This document shows, piece after piece, positions 8,448 to 17,302 of a DNA stretch of 64,000 bases. Origin of the DNA: an uncultured Alphaproteobacteria bacterium. Lineage in GTDB: Bacteria > Pseudomonadota > Alphaproteobacteria > Rhodobacterales > Rhodobacteraceae. A model generated the notes under the pieces. The model made no database searches. It was not told the DNA's origin and saw nothing but the letters and a program-made list of their open reading frames with translations. Each line of letters opens with the position of its first letter. Position 1 is the first letter of the stretch. Both the position numbers and the translations under genes were made by a program. Location of the stretch: positions 1 to 64,000 of the forward strand of contig CACKFK010000003.1 of NCBI GenBank assembly GCA_902599445.1, given 5' to 3'.

Positions 8448-9644
8448 ATGTATCTGTATTTGTTTCCAATTATTAGTGCTAGTGTTATTGTTGGTGTAAG
8501 TTTTGGAGGCAGGCAGATCCTCCCTCTCACAATTGATGGCATAATTAACAACAGCACGGCACTGGATTATCTGACACTAAGTTTCGCTTTCGCAGTTGGT
8601 CAGGTCATGTGGGGATTCGCGAATTATATAGGCGGAACTGTCGCGGACAAGTTCGGAAACGAAAAAGCACTTATCTTGGGAATTTTACTTTCTGCCTTAG
8701 GATGTGCTCTTATCCCCTATTGTGATAGTTCCATTGAAATTATCTTGGCAGTTGGCTTGCTTTCTGCTGGTGGAGCTGGAATAGCTGGACTTGCAGTAGC
8801 TATGTCGGCAGTTAACAAAAAAGTTCCTGCAGAAAAGTCAGGCATGGCATTTGGTATACTTAATGCTGGTGGGTCTTTAGGTCAAACCTTCTTGGCCCCA
8901 ATAGGGGTCATCCTAATAGCTAATTATGGTTGGGTTTTTGCTTTAAACGCATTATCCATGCTGCTAATTTGTACCCTTCCTTTTGCTTACTTACTTAAAG
9001 ATCATGACTCAAAAACGAAATCTAGTGGTAAGAATGAAGCGGTAAATATAAACCAAATGATCAAGATTGCTTTCTCTACTCCGAGTTACAATTTTCTAGC
9101 ATTAGGATTTTTCACGTGTGGCTTCCATGTGGCTTTTATTGCAGTTCATATGCCAGGTGTTATAGCTTATTGTGGCCTACCTGCGACATTATCTGGTTGG
9201 TCTCTTGCTTTGATTGGTTTATTCAATGTTATTGGGAGTTTGGTAGCAGGCTGGTGCATAAGTAGGTGGAGTAAGAAACTTTTCTTATCATCGATCTATT
9301 TTTCTAGGGCCATAATTGTTATTGTCTTTCTGATATCCCCCAAAAGCGAGATTACCATCTTAGTATTTTCTGCAGCGCTAGGAGCTACCTATTTATCTAC
9401 TGTACCTCCAACTGCTGCCTTGGTGGCTGGTATGTTTGGGCCAAACTGTATGGCCACGCTGTTTGGCATAGCGTTATTTTCCCACCAAATAGGGGGGTTT
9501 TTAGGCGCCTATTTGGGGGGTTATTTTTTCGATATTTCGGGTGAATACACGTTAGTATGGCTTATTGACATAGCCTTAGCCCTTTTCGCGGCAATAATTC
9601 ATTTGCCCATTAAGGAAAAATTAGTAACTCAAACTACGATATGA
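8448..9644 (+). CDS. MFS transporter
   Basis: A 398-residue major facilitator protein with 12 predicted helices. The loop 2-3 motif 'GGTVADKFGNEKALILG' and the helix-5 glycine-rich segment 'AFGILNAGGSLGQTFLAPIG' are clear. The organisation is like members of the OFA/NarK-type MFS branches, but the substrate cannot be deduced. It begins 27 bases after the tRNA-Ser CCA end. No close operon partner is apparent: trkH starts 56 bases downstream. Confidence 0.8.
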   Translation: MYLYLFPIISASVIVGVSFGGRQILPLTIDGIINNSTALDYLTLSFAFAVGQVMWGFANYIGGTVADKFGNEKALILGILLSALGCALIPYCDSSIEIILAVGLLSAGGAGIAGLAVAMSAVNKKVPAEKSGMAFGILNAGGSLGQTFLAPIGVILIANYGWVFALNALSMLLICTLPFAYLLKDHDSKTKSSGKNEAVNINQMIKIAFSTPSYNFLALGFFTCGFHVAFIAVHMPGVIAYCGLPATLSGWSLALIGLFNVIGSLVAGWCISRWSKKLFLSSIYFSRAIIVIVFLISPKSEITILVFSAALGATYLSTVPPTAALVAGMFGPNCMATLFGIALFSHQIGGFLGAYLGGYFFDISGEYTLVWLIDIALALFAAIIHLPIKEKLVTQTTI

Positions 9645-9700
9645 TAAGCTGGAACAGATTATTATCTCTAAAAAAAATGTAAATTAATCTAGAGGATTTA

Positions 9701-11149
9701 ATGCTTTCTAAAGAGTTAAGAGCAGCCAGCCAAATCGTGGCTATTGTTGGATTAATTTTTTCCATTTTAATGTTTGTACCTTGGTTAGCTTCTTTAGCAA
9801 TTGGTTGGTATGGTGGCGAACCTTTCTTGTGGTCTGGATTAACCGCCGGTTTTGGTTGTGTTTTAATTTTGTTAGCAACGAGGGGTGAAACCCCCAGGAT
9901 TTCAGCCCGTTTTGGAATTTTGGTGGTAAACATGCTGTGGTGGATCATTCCATTAATATGTGCTGTGCCATTCATGTTGTCTCTCCCAGATTTAACCATT
10001 ATGGATGCGATCTTTGAGGCCACATCCGGTCTTACAACCACAGGAGCTACTGTTTTATCTAACTTAGTTGAGCAGCCAAGACCTATTCTTCTTTGGAGAT
10101 CTATCATGCAGTGGATTGGGGGATTAGGAATTTTATCCCTTGGTTTGATATTATTACCGTTTTTGAGAGTAGGAGGCATGCAGTTATTCAGAATGGAAAA
10201 TTCAGACAGAGCTGAAAAACCTCTGCCGAGATTAATAGAAATATCAAAATCAATCATTTTAATATACCTCTTCCTGTCGGGGGCATGTGCGCTAGCTTAT
10301 GTAGCGGTTGGGGTTGCACCTTTTGACTCGATAGCTCATGCAATGACAACGGTCGCAACGGGAGGGTTTTCAACTCATGACGAGTCCATAGGCTTTTATA
10401 GGGATTCTGCTGTCTTGTGGGTTGCTATAATATTTATGTTTTTGGGTGGATTGCCATTCAGCTTTTTCATCGCTTTGTTTTTTACGAGAAGTCTTCCAAA
10501 ACCAGATCCTCAGATCTATTTTTTCCTGTTGCTAATTGTAACGGCAAGTTTTGTAGTAATTTTGGTAGATCTAACGTCAAGCGAATTAAGTTTTTTCAAA
10601 ATTTCAGAATACATTTTTAACGTTGTGGCTATAATTACTACCACAGGCTATGCGTCGGGGGATTTTATGTCTTATTCAGGCATAGGCCCAGTTTTATTTT
10701 TCTTTTTGATTTTTATAGGAGGTTGTGCGGGCTCTACGTCTGGGGGCATAAAAATATATAGATTTGTAATCCTAGCGCAATTGATTAGATCTTCACTTAA
10801 TGAGTTAATATATTCACGAGGTATCTTTCTAATCAGATATGGTCGGCAAATTGTTGATCAGGCGGTATTTAGATCTGCAATTATTTTGATAACAACTTTC
10901 TTGAGCTTTTTAGCACTATTTACAATAATCTTGGGTGCAATGGGGTTAGACTTCATTACAGCCCTTTCTGGAGCGGCTAGTGCTCTAGCAAACGTAGGTC
11001 CTGGAATTGGTGAGATCATAGGGCCAACAGGAAATTATAGTACTTTAGATGATCCTGCAAAAGGTGTATTGATTATTGCCATGATTCTAGGAAGGCTAGA
11101 GCTTTTAGTAGTAATGGCGTTATTTTTGCCTATTCTATGGCGAGATTAA
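9701..11149 (+). CDS. trkH: Trk/Ktr-type potassium uptake protein TrkH
   Basis: A 482-residue integral membrane protein with the four pore-loop repeats of the TrkH family: 'EATSGLTTTGATVL', 'AMTTVATGGFSTHDESIG', 'AIITTTGYASGDF' and 'AASALANVGPGIG', each carrying the selectivity-filter TTG/TGG/TTG/NVG type sequence. It also has the family hallmark 'GGCAGSTSGGIKIYR'. It should form the K+-conducting subunit of a Trk system and would need the regulatory TrkA protein, which is not in this window. The start ATG at 9701 follows an AGAGGA ribosome-binding sequence. Confidence 0.95.
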   Translation: MLSKELRAASQIVAIVGLIFSILMFVPWLASLAIGWYGGEPFLWSGLTAGFGCVLILLATRGETPRISARFGILVVNMLWWIIPLICAVPFMLSLPDLTIMDAIFEATSGLTTTGATVLSNLVEQPRPILLWRSIMQWIGGLGILSLGLILLPFLRVGGMQLFRMENSDRAEKPLPRLIEISKSIILIYLFLSGACALAYVAVGVAPFDSIAHAMTTVATGGFSTHDESIGFYRDSAVLWVAIIFMFLGGLPFSFFIALFFTRSLPKPDPQIYFFLLLIVTASFVVILVDLTSSELSFFKISEYIFNVVAIITTTGYASGDFMSYSGIGPVLFFFLIFIGGCAGSTSGGIKIYRFVILAQLIRSSLNELIYSRGIFLIRYGRQIVDQAVFRSAIILITTFLSFLALFTIILGAMGLDFITALSGAASALANVGPGIGEIIGPTGNYSTLDDPAKGVLIIAMILGRLELLVVMALFLPILWRD

Positions 11150-11189
11150 GGTTAATATTTTGTAACCTATGTAATACTTGGAGGAAAAT

Positions 11190-11882
11190 ATGAATAAAGT
11201 GTTTCCATCTGCTCAGGAAGCTTTGGATGGCCTAGTATTCGACGGAATGAAGATAGCTGCGGGTGGTTTTGGCCTGTGTGGTATTCCTGAAGAATTGATA
11301 GCCGCTATAAAATTATTAAAGGTAAAGAACCTGGTCATTGCCTCAAACAATGCTGGTGTTGATGATTTCGGGATTGGTATTTTGCTCGAAACAAGGCAAG
11401 TCAAGAAAATGATATCTTCATATGTAGGAGAAAATGCTGAATTTATGAGACAATATCTGAGTGGAGAGTTAGAGCTGGAATTCAACCCCCAGGGTACTTT
11501 GGCTGAGAGGATGAGAGCTGGTGGAGCTGGAATTCCTGGTTTTTACACTAAAACTGGAGTTGGAACTATAATAGCTGAAGGAAAAGAGCACAAAGAATTT
11601 AATGGGATTTCATACATATTAGAGGAAGCTTTTGTAGCAGATTTGGCTATAGTTAAAGCATGGAAAGGAGACCCAGAAGGTAATCTAGTTTACCGTAAAA
11701 CAGCTCGAAATTTTAATCCCAATGCGGCAACATGCGGAAAGACATGCATTGCTGAGGTAGAGGAAATTGTACCTGTAGGCAGCTTAGACCCTGATCACAT
11801 ACATACCCCTGGAATTTTTGTGAATAGGATTATACAAGGCGAACACGAAAAACGGGTAGAAAATATGACTTTGACTGAATAA
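11190..11882 (+). CDS. 3-oxoacid CoA-transferase, subunit A
   Basis: A 230-residue class I CoA-transferase alpha subunit: 'DGMKIAAGGFGLCGIPEELI' near the start, 'SYVGENAEF' and 'GTLAERMRAGGAGIPGFYTKTGVGT'. With subunit B it moves CoA between succinyl-CoA and acetoacetate or another 3-oxoacid, supporting ketone-body or branched-chain acid use. The ORF track starts at a TTG at 11178, but that codon lies within the GGAGG ribosome-binding site (11179-11183); the ATG at 11190 is properly spaced and is preferred. Subunit B follows after 10 bases. Confidence 0.93.
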   Translation: MNKVFPSAQEALDGLVFDGMKIAAGGFGLCGIPEELIAAIKLLKVKNLVIASNNAGVDDFGIGILLETRQVKKMISSYVGENAEFMRQYLSGELELEFNPQGTLAERMRAGGAGIPGFYTKTGVGTIIAEGKEHKEFNGISYILEEAFVADLAIVKAWKGDPEGNLVYRKTARNFNPNAATCGKTCIAEVEEIVPVGSLDPDHIHTPGIFVNRIIQGEHEKRVENMTLTE

Positions 11883-11892
11883 GGAGTGATAA

Positions 11893-12519
11893 ATGTGGGA
11901 TAGGAACGAGATGGCTGCAAGGGCGGCTAAGGAAATCAGAGACGGGATGTATGTTAATCTGGGAATTGGTATACCCACCCTAGTTTCAAACTTCATCCCA
12001 AAGAATTTAGATGTTACTTTACAGTCAGAGAATGGAATGCTTGGTATGGGACCATTCCCCAAGGAAAGGTATGTTGATCCAGATTTAATAAACGCGGGAA
12101 AACAAACAATTACCGAGCTTGATAAAACAAGTTATTTCTCAAGTGCAGACAGTTTCGCTATGATCCGTGGAGGCCATATAGATATGGCTATACTAGGTGC
12201 TATGGAAGTATCTGAGAACGGCGATTTAGCGAACTGGATGATTCCTGGTAAACTCGTTAAAGGTATGGGGGGAGCAATGGACTTAGTTTCCGGAGTTAAA
12301 CGTGTGATAGTAATAATGGACCATACCAACAAGAAAGGAGATAGCAAGCTGCTTAAGAAGTGTACTTTACCTCTGACAGGTAGGGGTGTGGTGGATTCCC
12401 TTATCACAAATTATGGTATGTTTGAAATTATTAGTGAAGGTATAAAGATAATAGAAATAGCTGATGGAGCAAGCCTTGAACAAATCAAAGCTGCCACAGA
12501 AGGAAATCTAGTTATTTGA
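11893..12519 (+). CDS. 3-oxoacid CoA-transferase, subunit B
   Basis: A 208-residue class I CoA-transferase beta subunit. It contains the catalytic glutamate motif SENGMLGMGP, the glycine-rich 'YVNLGIGIPTLVSNF' segment and 'GGHIDMAILGAMEVSENGDLANWMIPG', all typical of SCOT/AtoA beta subunits. It is 10 bases downstream of subunit A with AAGGAG before its ATG, so both form an operon. It converges on the minus-strand MFS gene with a 3-base gap and no obvious terminator between them. Confidence 0.93.
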   Translation: MWDRNEMAARAAKEIRDGMYVNLGIGIPTLVSNFIPKNLDVTLQSENGMLGMGPFPKERYVDPDLINAGKQTITELDKTSYFSSADSFAMIRGGHIDMAILGAMEVSENGDLANWMIPGKLVKGMGGAMDLVSGVKRVIVIMDHTNKKGDSKLLKKCTLPLTGRGVVDSLITNYGMFEIISEGIKIIEIADGASLEQIKAATEGNLVI

Positions 12520-12522
12520 ATC

Positions 12523-13746
12523 CTAGCTCATGTCTGATTTTGTCTTTAGGCTAGTAATACCGAGGCCTATAGTACAAATACTCATTATCAAGGCCATAAG
12601 TTGAAATTGAACTGAAAGAGAAATATTTAAATCTAGAAAAAATCCACTAAAGAGTGGCCCAAGAGCTGATGCTATAACCATTGAGGAAGTAGCAATTGCC
12701 CTGACATCCCCAAGGTATTTAGTCCCAAAAAATTCTGGCCAAAAGGTCCCACTAAAAGAATTACTCAGACCTGTTGTCATACCTAAAAGGGCAAATGTTA
12801 AACTACTGGTTATGGGATCGTTCAAGAAACTACCAATTAAGAACCCAAACATACTAGGAATTAAATAGAAAGGGATCAACCGTCTTACACCAAATTTATC
12901 AATGAGAGATCCAGCAATGAAAGTGGAGATAATACTTACTACAGTATACACAGGAACTAGCATCGCAAATTGGTTAATTTCCCAACCCTTTTCAATTCCT
13001 AAAGTCACTTGCTGGAAAAAGAAAATTGTCCCAAACATAGATTGTGCCATTATTGCTACTAACATTGGCCATGAAACCCAACTCTTCAAAACTTCACTCT
13101 TGGTCCAATGTTTGCCATAAAGTCCACTGATATTATTGAAGCTAACATTATCTACTGCACTTTTTGGAGTTCTTTCGTTATTTAGCAATATCTTGAAGAA
13201 TAAAGCGATCAAGAGTAATAGTAGAGCAGCGATTCCCCAAGAAAACCTCCAACCTATCCATCCCATTATTGAAACAAAAATTAGTGGTAGTAAGGCTTCC
13301 CCAAAAGCAAAGCCTAGGCTTGTCACGGCAACTGTCCGGCCCCGATTTTTATGAAACCATCGTCCACATAACACCATCGATAAATGGGTGGCAAACCCTT
13401 GGCCAAAGAACCTTAAACCAAAGATCAATATTGGGAGAGCCCAAGCATGCTGAACTAGCATCATTCCAAAGCAAGAAACGGCTAAAGAAATAATTATAAT
13501 ACTACCAAGCCTACGAGGTTCCCTCTTGTCTGCAAAACCTCCAAACTTGAACATCAAAACCGCAGAAGATAGAGTGCCTACGGCGTAAATAGTACCCCAA
13601 ATAGTATGACTTATCCCGAATTCTTCCCTTATTGCTCCAGCAAAAATTGCTATAAAAAAAGTTTGGCCAAAAGAGGATGAGAAGTATAACAGTGTAGTTA
13701 TAGCCAGCCATCTGGAATTCTGAAAATAAAAGTTGTTATGGCTCAT
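12523..13746 (-). CDS. MFS transporter
   Basis: A 407-residue major facilitator protein with 12 predicted helices. It has a loop 2-3 motif of the form 'FGGFADKREPRRLG', a helix-5 segment 'AVTSLGFAFGEALLPL', and a C-terminal half starting 'SWPMLVAIMAQSMFGTIFF'. The substrate is unknown. The track extends to a TTG at 13788; I prefer the ATG at 13746, which starts MSHNNFYFQNSRWLAI just before the first helix, though the choice is not certain. It is downstream of the dksA-like gene on the same strand. Confidence 0.78.
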   Translation of the reverse strand: MSHNNFYFQNSRWLAITTLLYFSSSFGQTFFIAIFAGAIREEFGISHTIWGTIYAVGTLSSAVLMFKFGGFADKREPRRLGSIIIISLAVSCFGMMLVQHAWALPILIFGLRFFGQGFATHLSMVLCGRWFHKNRGRTVAVTSLGFAFGEALLPLIFVSIMGWIGWRFSWGIAALLLLLIALFFKILLNNERTPKSAVDNVSFNNISGLYGKHWTKSEVLKSWVSWPMLVAIMAQSMFGTIFFFQQVTLGIEKGWEINQFAMLVPVYTVVSIISTFIAGSLIDKFGVRRLIPFYLIPSMFGFLIGSFLNDPITSSLTFALLGMTTGLSNSFSGTFWPEFFGTKYLGDVRAIATSSMVIASALGPLFSGFFLDLNISLSVQFQLMALIMSICTIGLGITSLKTKSDMS

Positions 13747-13791
13747 GCCCAGATTACAGTTCTTAAGTGGGATATTTACGAAAAGCAAGTT

Positions 13792-14130
13792 CTAATCTTG
13801 CATGCAGGAAAAGCATTTTCGTACTATCGGATTTATTCTTAGCCGTCTTATATCTATTTCTTCGCCACAATCAATACAAAACCCAAAGTCATTTTCCTTG
13901 AGTCTCTCGAGAACTTCGAGCAACTGTGATTTTCTTTGTGTGCGACGGCCCAAATTAGCTTTAGACATTTCTTTTTCTCGAATGCTATCCATTCTACTCA
14001 ATCGACCAATTAATTGTTGATCGAGTTCTACGACCTTGGAGGCACCTCTAGCATCATTTAGATTTTGCTCTAATGCTTTAAGCTCACTAAGTATCATTTT
14101 TTTTAACTCAATATATTTGCTATTTTCCAT
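13792..14130 (-). CDS. DksA/TraR-family zinc-finger protein
   Basis: A small protein of about 112 residues: an N-terminal helical hairpin with many charged residues, then a C4 zinc finger 'CIDCGEEIDIRRLRINP..CFSC' at the C-terminus. It is shorter than canonical DksA (about 150 residues) and resembles the short DksA/TraR paralogues that bind the RNA polymerase secondary channel. The ATG at 14130 is used rather than the TTG at 14136. It is divergent from the enoyl-CoA hydratase gene. Whether it acts with ppGpp cannot be told from sequence. Confidence 0.85.
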   Translation of the reverse strand: MENSKYIELKKMILSELKALEQNLNDARGASKVVELDQQLIGRLSRMDSIREKEMSKANLGRRTQRKSQLLEVLERLKENDFGFCIDCGEEIDIRRLRINPIVRKCFSCMQD

Positions 14131-14252
14131 TACCAAACATTAAGTTAAGGTTGTTACAAGTATATCGTAGCTTTGTTATCACAATTATCAATTTAATTGA
14201 ATCATTATGCTCAGTTCAAAAACATCTCATCAATTTATTCAGAAAGATTTCA

Positions 14253-15029
14253 ATGCCCCAAGAAACTATTATCAGCTTTGACGTAAATAATGGATTAGCC
14301 GAGGTGATCTTAAAGAGACCGGCTCAGTATAACTCATTTTCTTACAATCTAAGGGCTGAACTAACCAAAGCCCTTGAACAAATAGAAGATGATCCGAATA
14401 TCAGGGTTACTGTAATTAGAGGAGAAGGTCCTGGCTTCTGTGCAGGTGCAGATTTGACTGAGACTCCAGGAAGTTCAATCCCGGATCAGCTGGAAAAAGA
14501 GTACAAACCAATTTTTCAACAAATAGTTGATGGAAAGAAATTATATATTGCTGCAGTCCATGGTTCTGCTGCAGGAATAGGGGCCGCTCTGGCTTTAGCG
14601 TGTGATTTTTTGGTTATGTCAGAACAATCGCGCTTATCGTTAATTTTCTCTAATATAGGTCTAATTCCTGATGGTGGGGCTAACTGGTCATTATGCACAA
14701 AATTGGGATATAGCAAAGCGTTAGAGATCATAGTCCAAGGGGAACATATCAATTCTGAAGACTGTGAAAAATATGGACTGGCCAACAAGGTTTTTAAAGA
14801 AGAAAAATTTCAAGAGGAGTCTTTAGCTTGGGCTAGGGAACTAACAGAACGGTCTCCATTAGCTATTGTGGAAGCAAAAAGACTTCTGAAATTGTGTCAA
14901 AATAATACTTATTGGGATATTTTTGATGCTGAAGCCGAAGCTCAAGGTAGATTAGCCAAGACTGAAGATTTCCATAATGCAGTGCAGGCATTTTTTAATA
15001 AGAAGAAACCCGTATTTTTGGGGAAGTAA
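14253..15029 (+). CDS. enoyl-CoA hydratase/isomerase (PaaG-like)
   Basis: A 258-residue crotonase-fold protein. It has 'AEVILKRPAQYNSFS' at the N-terminus, the oxyanion-hole segments 'GPGFCAGADLTE' and 'VHGSAAGIGAALALACDF', and a catalytic-region 'SNIGLIPDGGANWSL' in which an Asp is positioned as in PaaG/ECI-type isomerases rather than the Glu pair of FadB. A phenylacetyl-CoA pathway or general fatty-acid isomerase role is likely. The ORF track begins 34 codons earlier, but that segment is not family-like; the ATG at 14253 (MPQETIISF) is the sensible start. Confidence 0.88.
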   Translation: MPQETIISFDVNNGLAEVILKRPAQYNSFSYNLRAELTKALEQIEDDPNIRVTVIRGEGPGFCAGADLTETPGSSIPDQLEKEYKPIFQQIVDGKKLYIAAVHGSAAGIGAALALACDFLVMSEQSRLSLIFSNIGLIPDGGANWSLCTKLGYSKALEIIVQGEHINSEDCEKYGLANKVFKEEKFQEESLAWARELTERSPLAIVEAKRLLKLCQNNTYWDIFDAEAEAQGRLAKTEDFHNAVQAFFNKKKPVFLGK

Positions 15030-15089
15030 AGTAAACCCAAAAGAAAATATTTAGAAACTCTAGCCTGGGGCAACTTGTGGAACCTTGAT

Positions 15090-15971
15090 ATGAGTCATGA
15101 CTTACCTTCTTTCCAGCAGAATAATATTCTGGCAATATTTTTTATGGTTCTTACTGGTGCTTGTATGGTCGCTGTAATGGTTACTATCCGTTATACGGAT
15201 GAAAGTTTACCGTCTATTCAAGTTGCTTTCATAAGGTATCTATTCGGTCTGGTCATAATTTTTCCATTTGCTATTAGTGAACTCAAGGTAAGAAATCTTA
15301 AAATACCAATTGTCCAGCACGGAATAAGGGGAACTCTTCACGGCTTTGGCGTAGTTTTGTGGTTTTATTCTATTTCCCAAATACCATTATCAGAAGTAAC
15401 TGCCATTAGTTATCTTACCCCCATTTTCACTACTATTGGGGCCATTATTTTATTTAATGAAAGACTAACTAAACAAAGATCTTTGGCAATACTCACTGCC
15501 ATTATTGGAGCTATATTAATTCTAAAGCCAGGTATTGAAGTTATATCATCAGGAAAATCAGCTCAATTACTGAGTACCTTACTATTTGCAGCTTCATATT
15601 TAATCACAAAGATTTTGACAAAGACAGAGGGGATTTTCCTTATTGTTTTAATGTTAAATTTCTTTGCCACAATAACTTTACTACCATTTGCTTTGATGAA
15701 CTGGATCACACCATCCATGTATGATTTGGGTTTATTATTAGCTATTGCTATTTTGGCTACTTTTGGCCACTATTTTGTTACTACTGCTGTGGCCTTAGCC
15801 CCATTATCAGTGACACAACCCGTCATCTTTTTACAGCTGATTTGGTCTACTCTCATAGGGTTATTAATCTTTGGAGAGCCCATAGATTTTCTAATAATAA
15901 TAGGGGGCGGTTTTATAGTATTTGCTATTACCCAAATAGCTTACTCAGAAAAGAAAATGCAAAGTAAATAG
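15090..15971 (+). CDS. EamA/DMT-family permease
   Basis: A 293-residue drug/metabolite transporter with ten predicted helices in two EamA repeats: 'QVAFIRYLFGLVIIFPFA' in the first and 'PLSVTQPVIFLQLIWSTLIGLLIFGE' in the second. Members export metabolites; the substrate is not predictable. The track start is a TTG; the ATG at 15090 (MSHDLPSF) lies closer to helix 1 and is preferred. It converges on the sulfide dehydrogenase genes and is followed by a strong hairpin at 15980-16006. Confidence 0.82.
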   Translation: MSHDLPSFQQNNILAIFFMVLTGACMVAVMVTIRYTDESLPSIQVAFIRYLFGLVIIFPFAISELKVRNLKIPIVQHGIRGTLHGFGVVLWFYSISQIPLSEVTAISYLTPIFTTIGAIILFNERLTKQRSLAILTAIIGAILILKPGIEVISSGKSAQLLSTLLFAASYLITKILTKTEGIFLIVLMLNFFATITLLPFALMNWITPSMYDLGLLLAIAILATFGHYFVTTAVALAPLSVTQPVIFLQLIWSTLIGLLIFGEPIDFLIIIGGGFIVFAITQIAYSEKKMQSK

Positions 15972-15979
15972 ATGGTTTT

Positions 15980-16006
15980 CCCAGGGAAGGGTATACCTTC
16001 CCTGGG
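15980..16006. terminator. hairpin between convergent genes
   Basis: CCCAGGGAAGG-GTATA-CCTTCCCTGGG is a perfect 11-bp stem with a 5-base loop, placed between the stop of the EamA gene and the stop of the sulfide dehydrogenase flavoprotein gene. Neither side has a long T-run, so it is either a weak bidirectional terminator or an RNA-stabilising 3' structure. Confidence 0.7.
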
Positions 16007-16021
16007 GTTCTCCAGAAAATC

Positions 16022-17284
16022 TTAGCCAAACATGTCGGAGGTAATTCCAGAATACCAACCTAGACTTTCTTCGTATGTTGCTTTTCTTAGGGCTGCATCT
16101 TCGCCGGTCTTTGAAACAAAACCAGAAATTTTTGCAATCTTCTCGTCTGTTGCTTCATAAGTTGCTCCCACTTTTATCCCATTATTTGTATCAACTAGGG
16201 ACCAACAAGTGTTAGAGAATTTTGCCGGGAATAACTTCGAATCAGTTAAAGCGGCCCTTACCGCCATAGCGCATACTTTTGCTTGGGAATTCGCAGAAAA
16301 ACCTGACTTTGGCATATCTCCTTGAGCTGCCGCGTCTCCTAGAACATGTATGTCACTATTTTTTCTACTTTGCATTGTATGAGCAATAGTAGGAGCCCAA
16401 TTACCGTCTGTAACTCCTGCTAATTCAGCTATTTTCCCAGCCTTCATTGCAGGAATAACATTACAAACGTCCACTTTTTCAGGGGTCCCATCTATAATTA
16501 CTTCCATACTGTCTGGTCTAACTTCAACACCCTTTCCTCCCATATCAGGCCCTATATACTCTATCATGCCTGCATAATGCTTGTTCCAACCTTCTTCAAA
16601 AAGTCCTTGCTTTGAAAATTTAGGCTTGGGGTCAAGAACTAGGATTTTGGCTGTTGAATTCATCTTTTTTAGTTTGTGGGCTACCATAGATACTCTCTCA
16701 TACGGTCCTGGTGGGCATCGATACGGGTTTGGAGGTGCAACCATGCAATAAGTTCCACCTGATTTCATATTCTCGATCTGGGCATTTAAAAGTTGAGTTT
16801 GAGATCCAGCTTTATAGGAATGCGGCATTTTATTCTGTGATGATAAATCCCACCCAGGAACTGAGCCATCTACAAAATCAATTCCAGGTGATAGAATCAG
16901 TTTATCATAACTCAAAGATCCTCCTCCTGCCAAGGCGACGGTCCTACCATTTGAATCTACATCTACAGCCCAGTCATGTACAACATTAATGCCGTAATCA
17001 TTAGCTAATTTTCCATAGGTGTGACCAATAGAATCAAAATCTTTAAACCCACCTAAATAAAGATTTGAGAAAAAACATGTATAATAGCTTCTCGTAGGTT
17101 CCACCAGAGTAACATCTATGGCGCCTTTCGAGTCTTTGGCGATATACCTTGCTGCGGTTGCTCCTCCAGCACCTCCTCCAATTATAACTACTTGTGGTCT
17201 TGACGCTCCAAAAACCATAGGTGCTGACATTGCAGCAGTGATGCCGGCCGAAGCCGAAATAAAATGTCTTCTATTAATTGTCAT
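16022..17284 (-). CDS. fccB: sulfide dehydrogenase flavoprotein (FccB/SoxF-like)
   Basis: A 420-residue periplasmic flavoprotein with a Tat signal (NRRHFISASAG). It has the FAD-binding 'VVIIGGGAGGATAARYI' at about residue 32 and the FCSD active-site segments 'NPYRCPPGPYER' and 'NTCWSL', which supply the redox-active cysteine pair of flavocytochrome c. The C-terminal FCSD domain is present. It oxidises sulfide to sulfur and passes electrons to its cytochrome partner, encoded 18 bases upstream. An AGGAGGAAC ribosome-binding site precedes the ATG. Both genes lie directly downstream of crtA-bchIDO on the same strand, which suggests a link to photosynthetic electron flow. SoxF is an equally good name; no other sox genes are in the window. 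Confidence 0.92.
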   Translation of the reverse strand: MTINRRHFISASAGITAAMSAPMVFGASRPQVVIIGGGAGGATAARYIAKDSKGAIDVTLVEPTRSYYTCFFSNLYLGGFKDFDSIGHTYGKLANDYGINVVHDWAVDVDSNGRTVALAGGGSLSYDKLILSPGIDFVDGSVPGWDLSSQNKMPHSYKAGSQTQLLNAQIENMKSGGTYCMVAPPNPYRCPPGPYERVSMVAHKLKKMNSTAKILVLDPKPKFSKQGLFEEGWNKHYAGMIEYIGPDMGGKGVEVRPDSMEVIIDGTPEKVDVCNVIPAMKAGKIAELAGVTDGNWAPTIAHTMQSRKNSDIHVLGDAAAQGDMPKSGFSANSQAKVCAMAVRAALTDSKLFPAKFSNTCWSLVDTNNGIKVGATYEATDEKIAKISGFVSKTGEDAALRKATYEESLGWYSGITSDMFG

Positions 17285-17302
17285 ATTTGTTCCTCCTAAT
17301 AC

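Noticed and set aside
8279-8557. Minus-strand 92-residue ORF containing '[19 protein letters not shown]'
   Set aside because: It runs through the tRNA-Ser gene; such peptides are well-known spurious translations of tRNA antisense strands.
15980-16006. Perfect inverted repeat considered as a mobile-element end
   Set aside because: It is single-copy, lies between two convergent stops and no transposase is near; a terminator or 3' RNA structure explains it.
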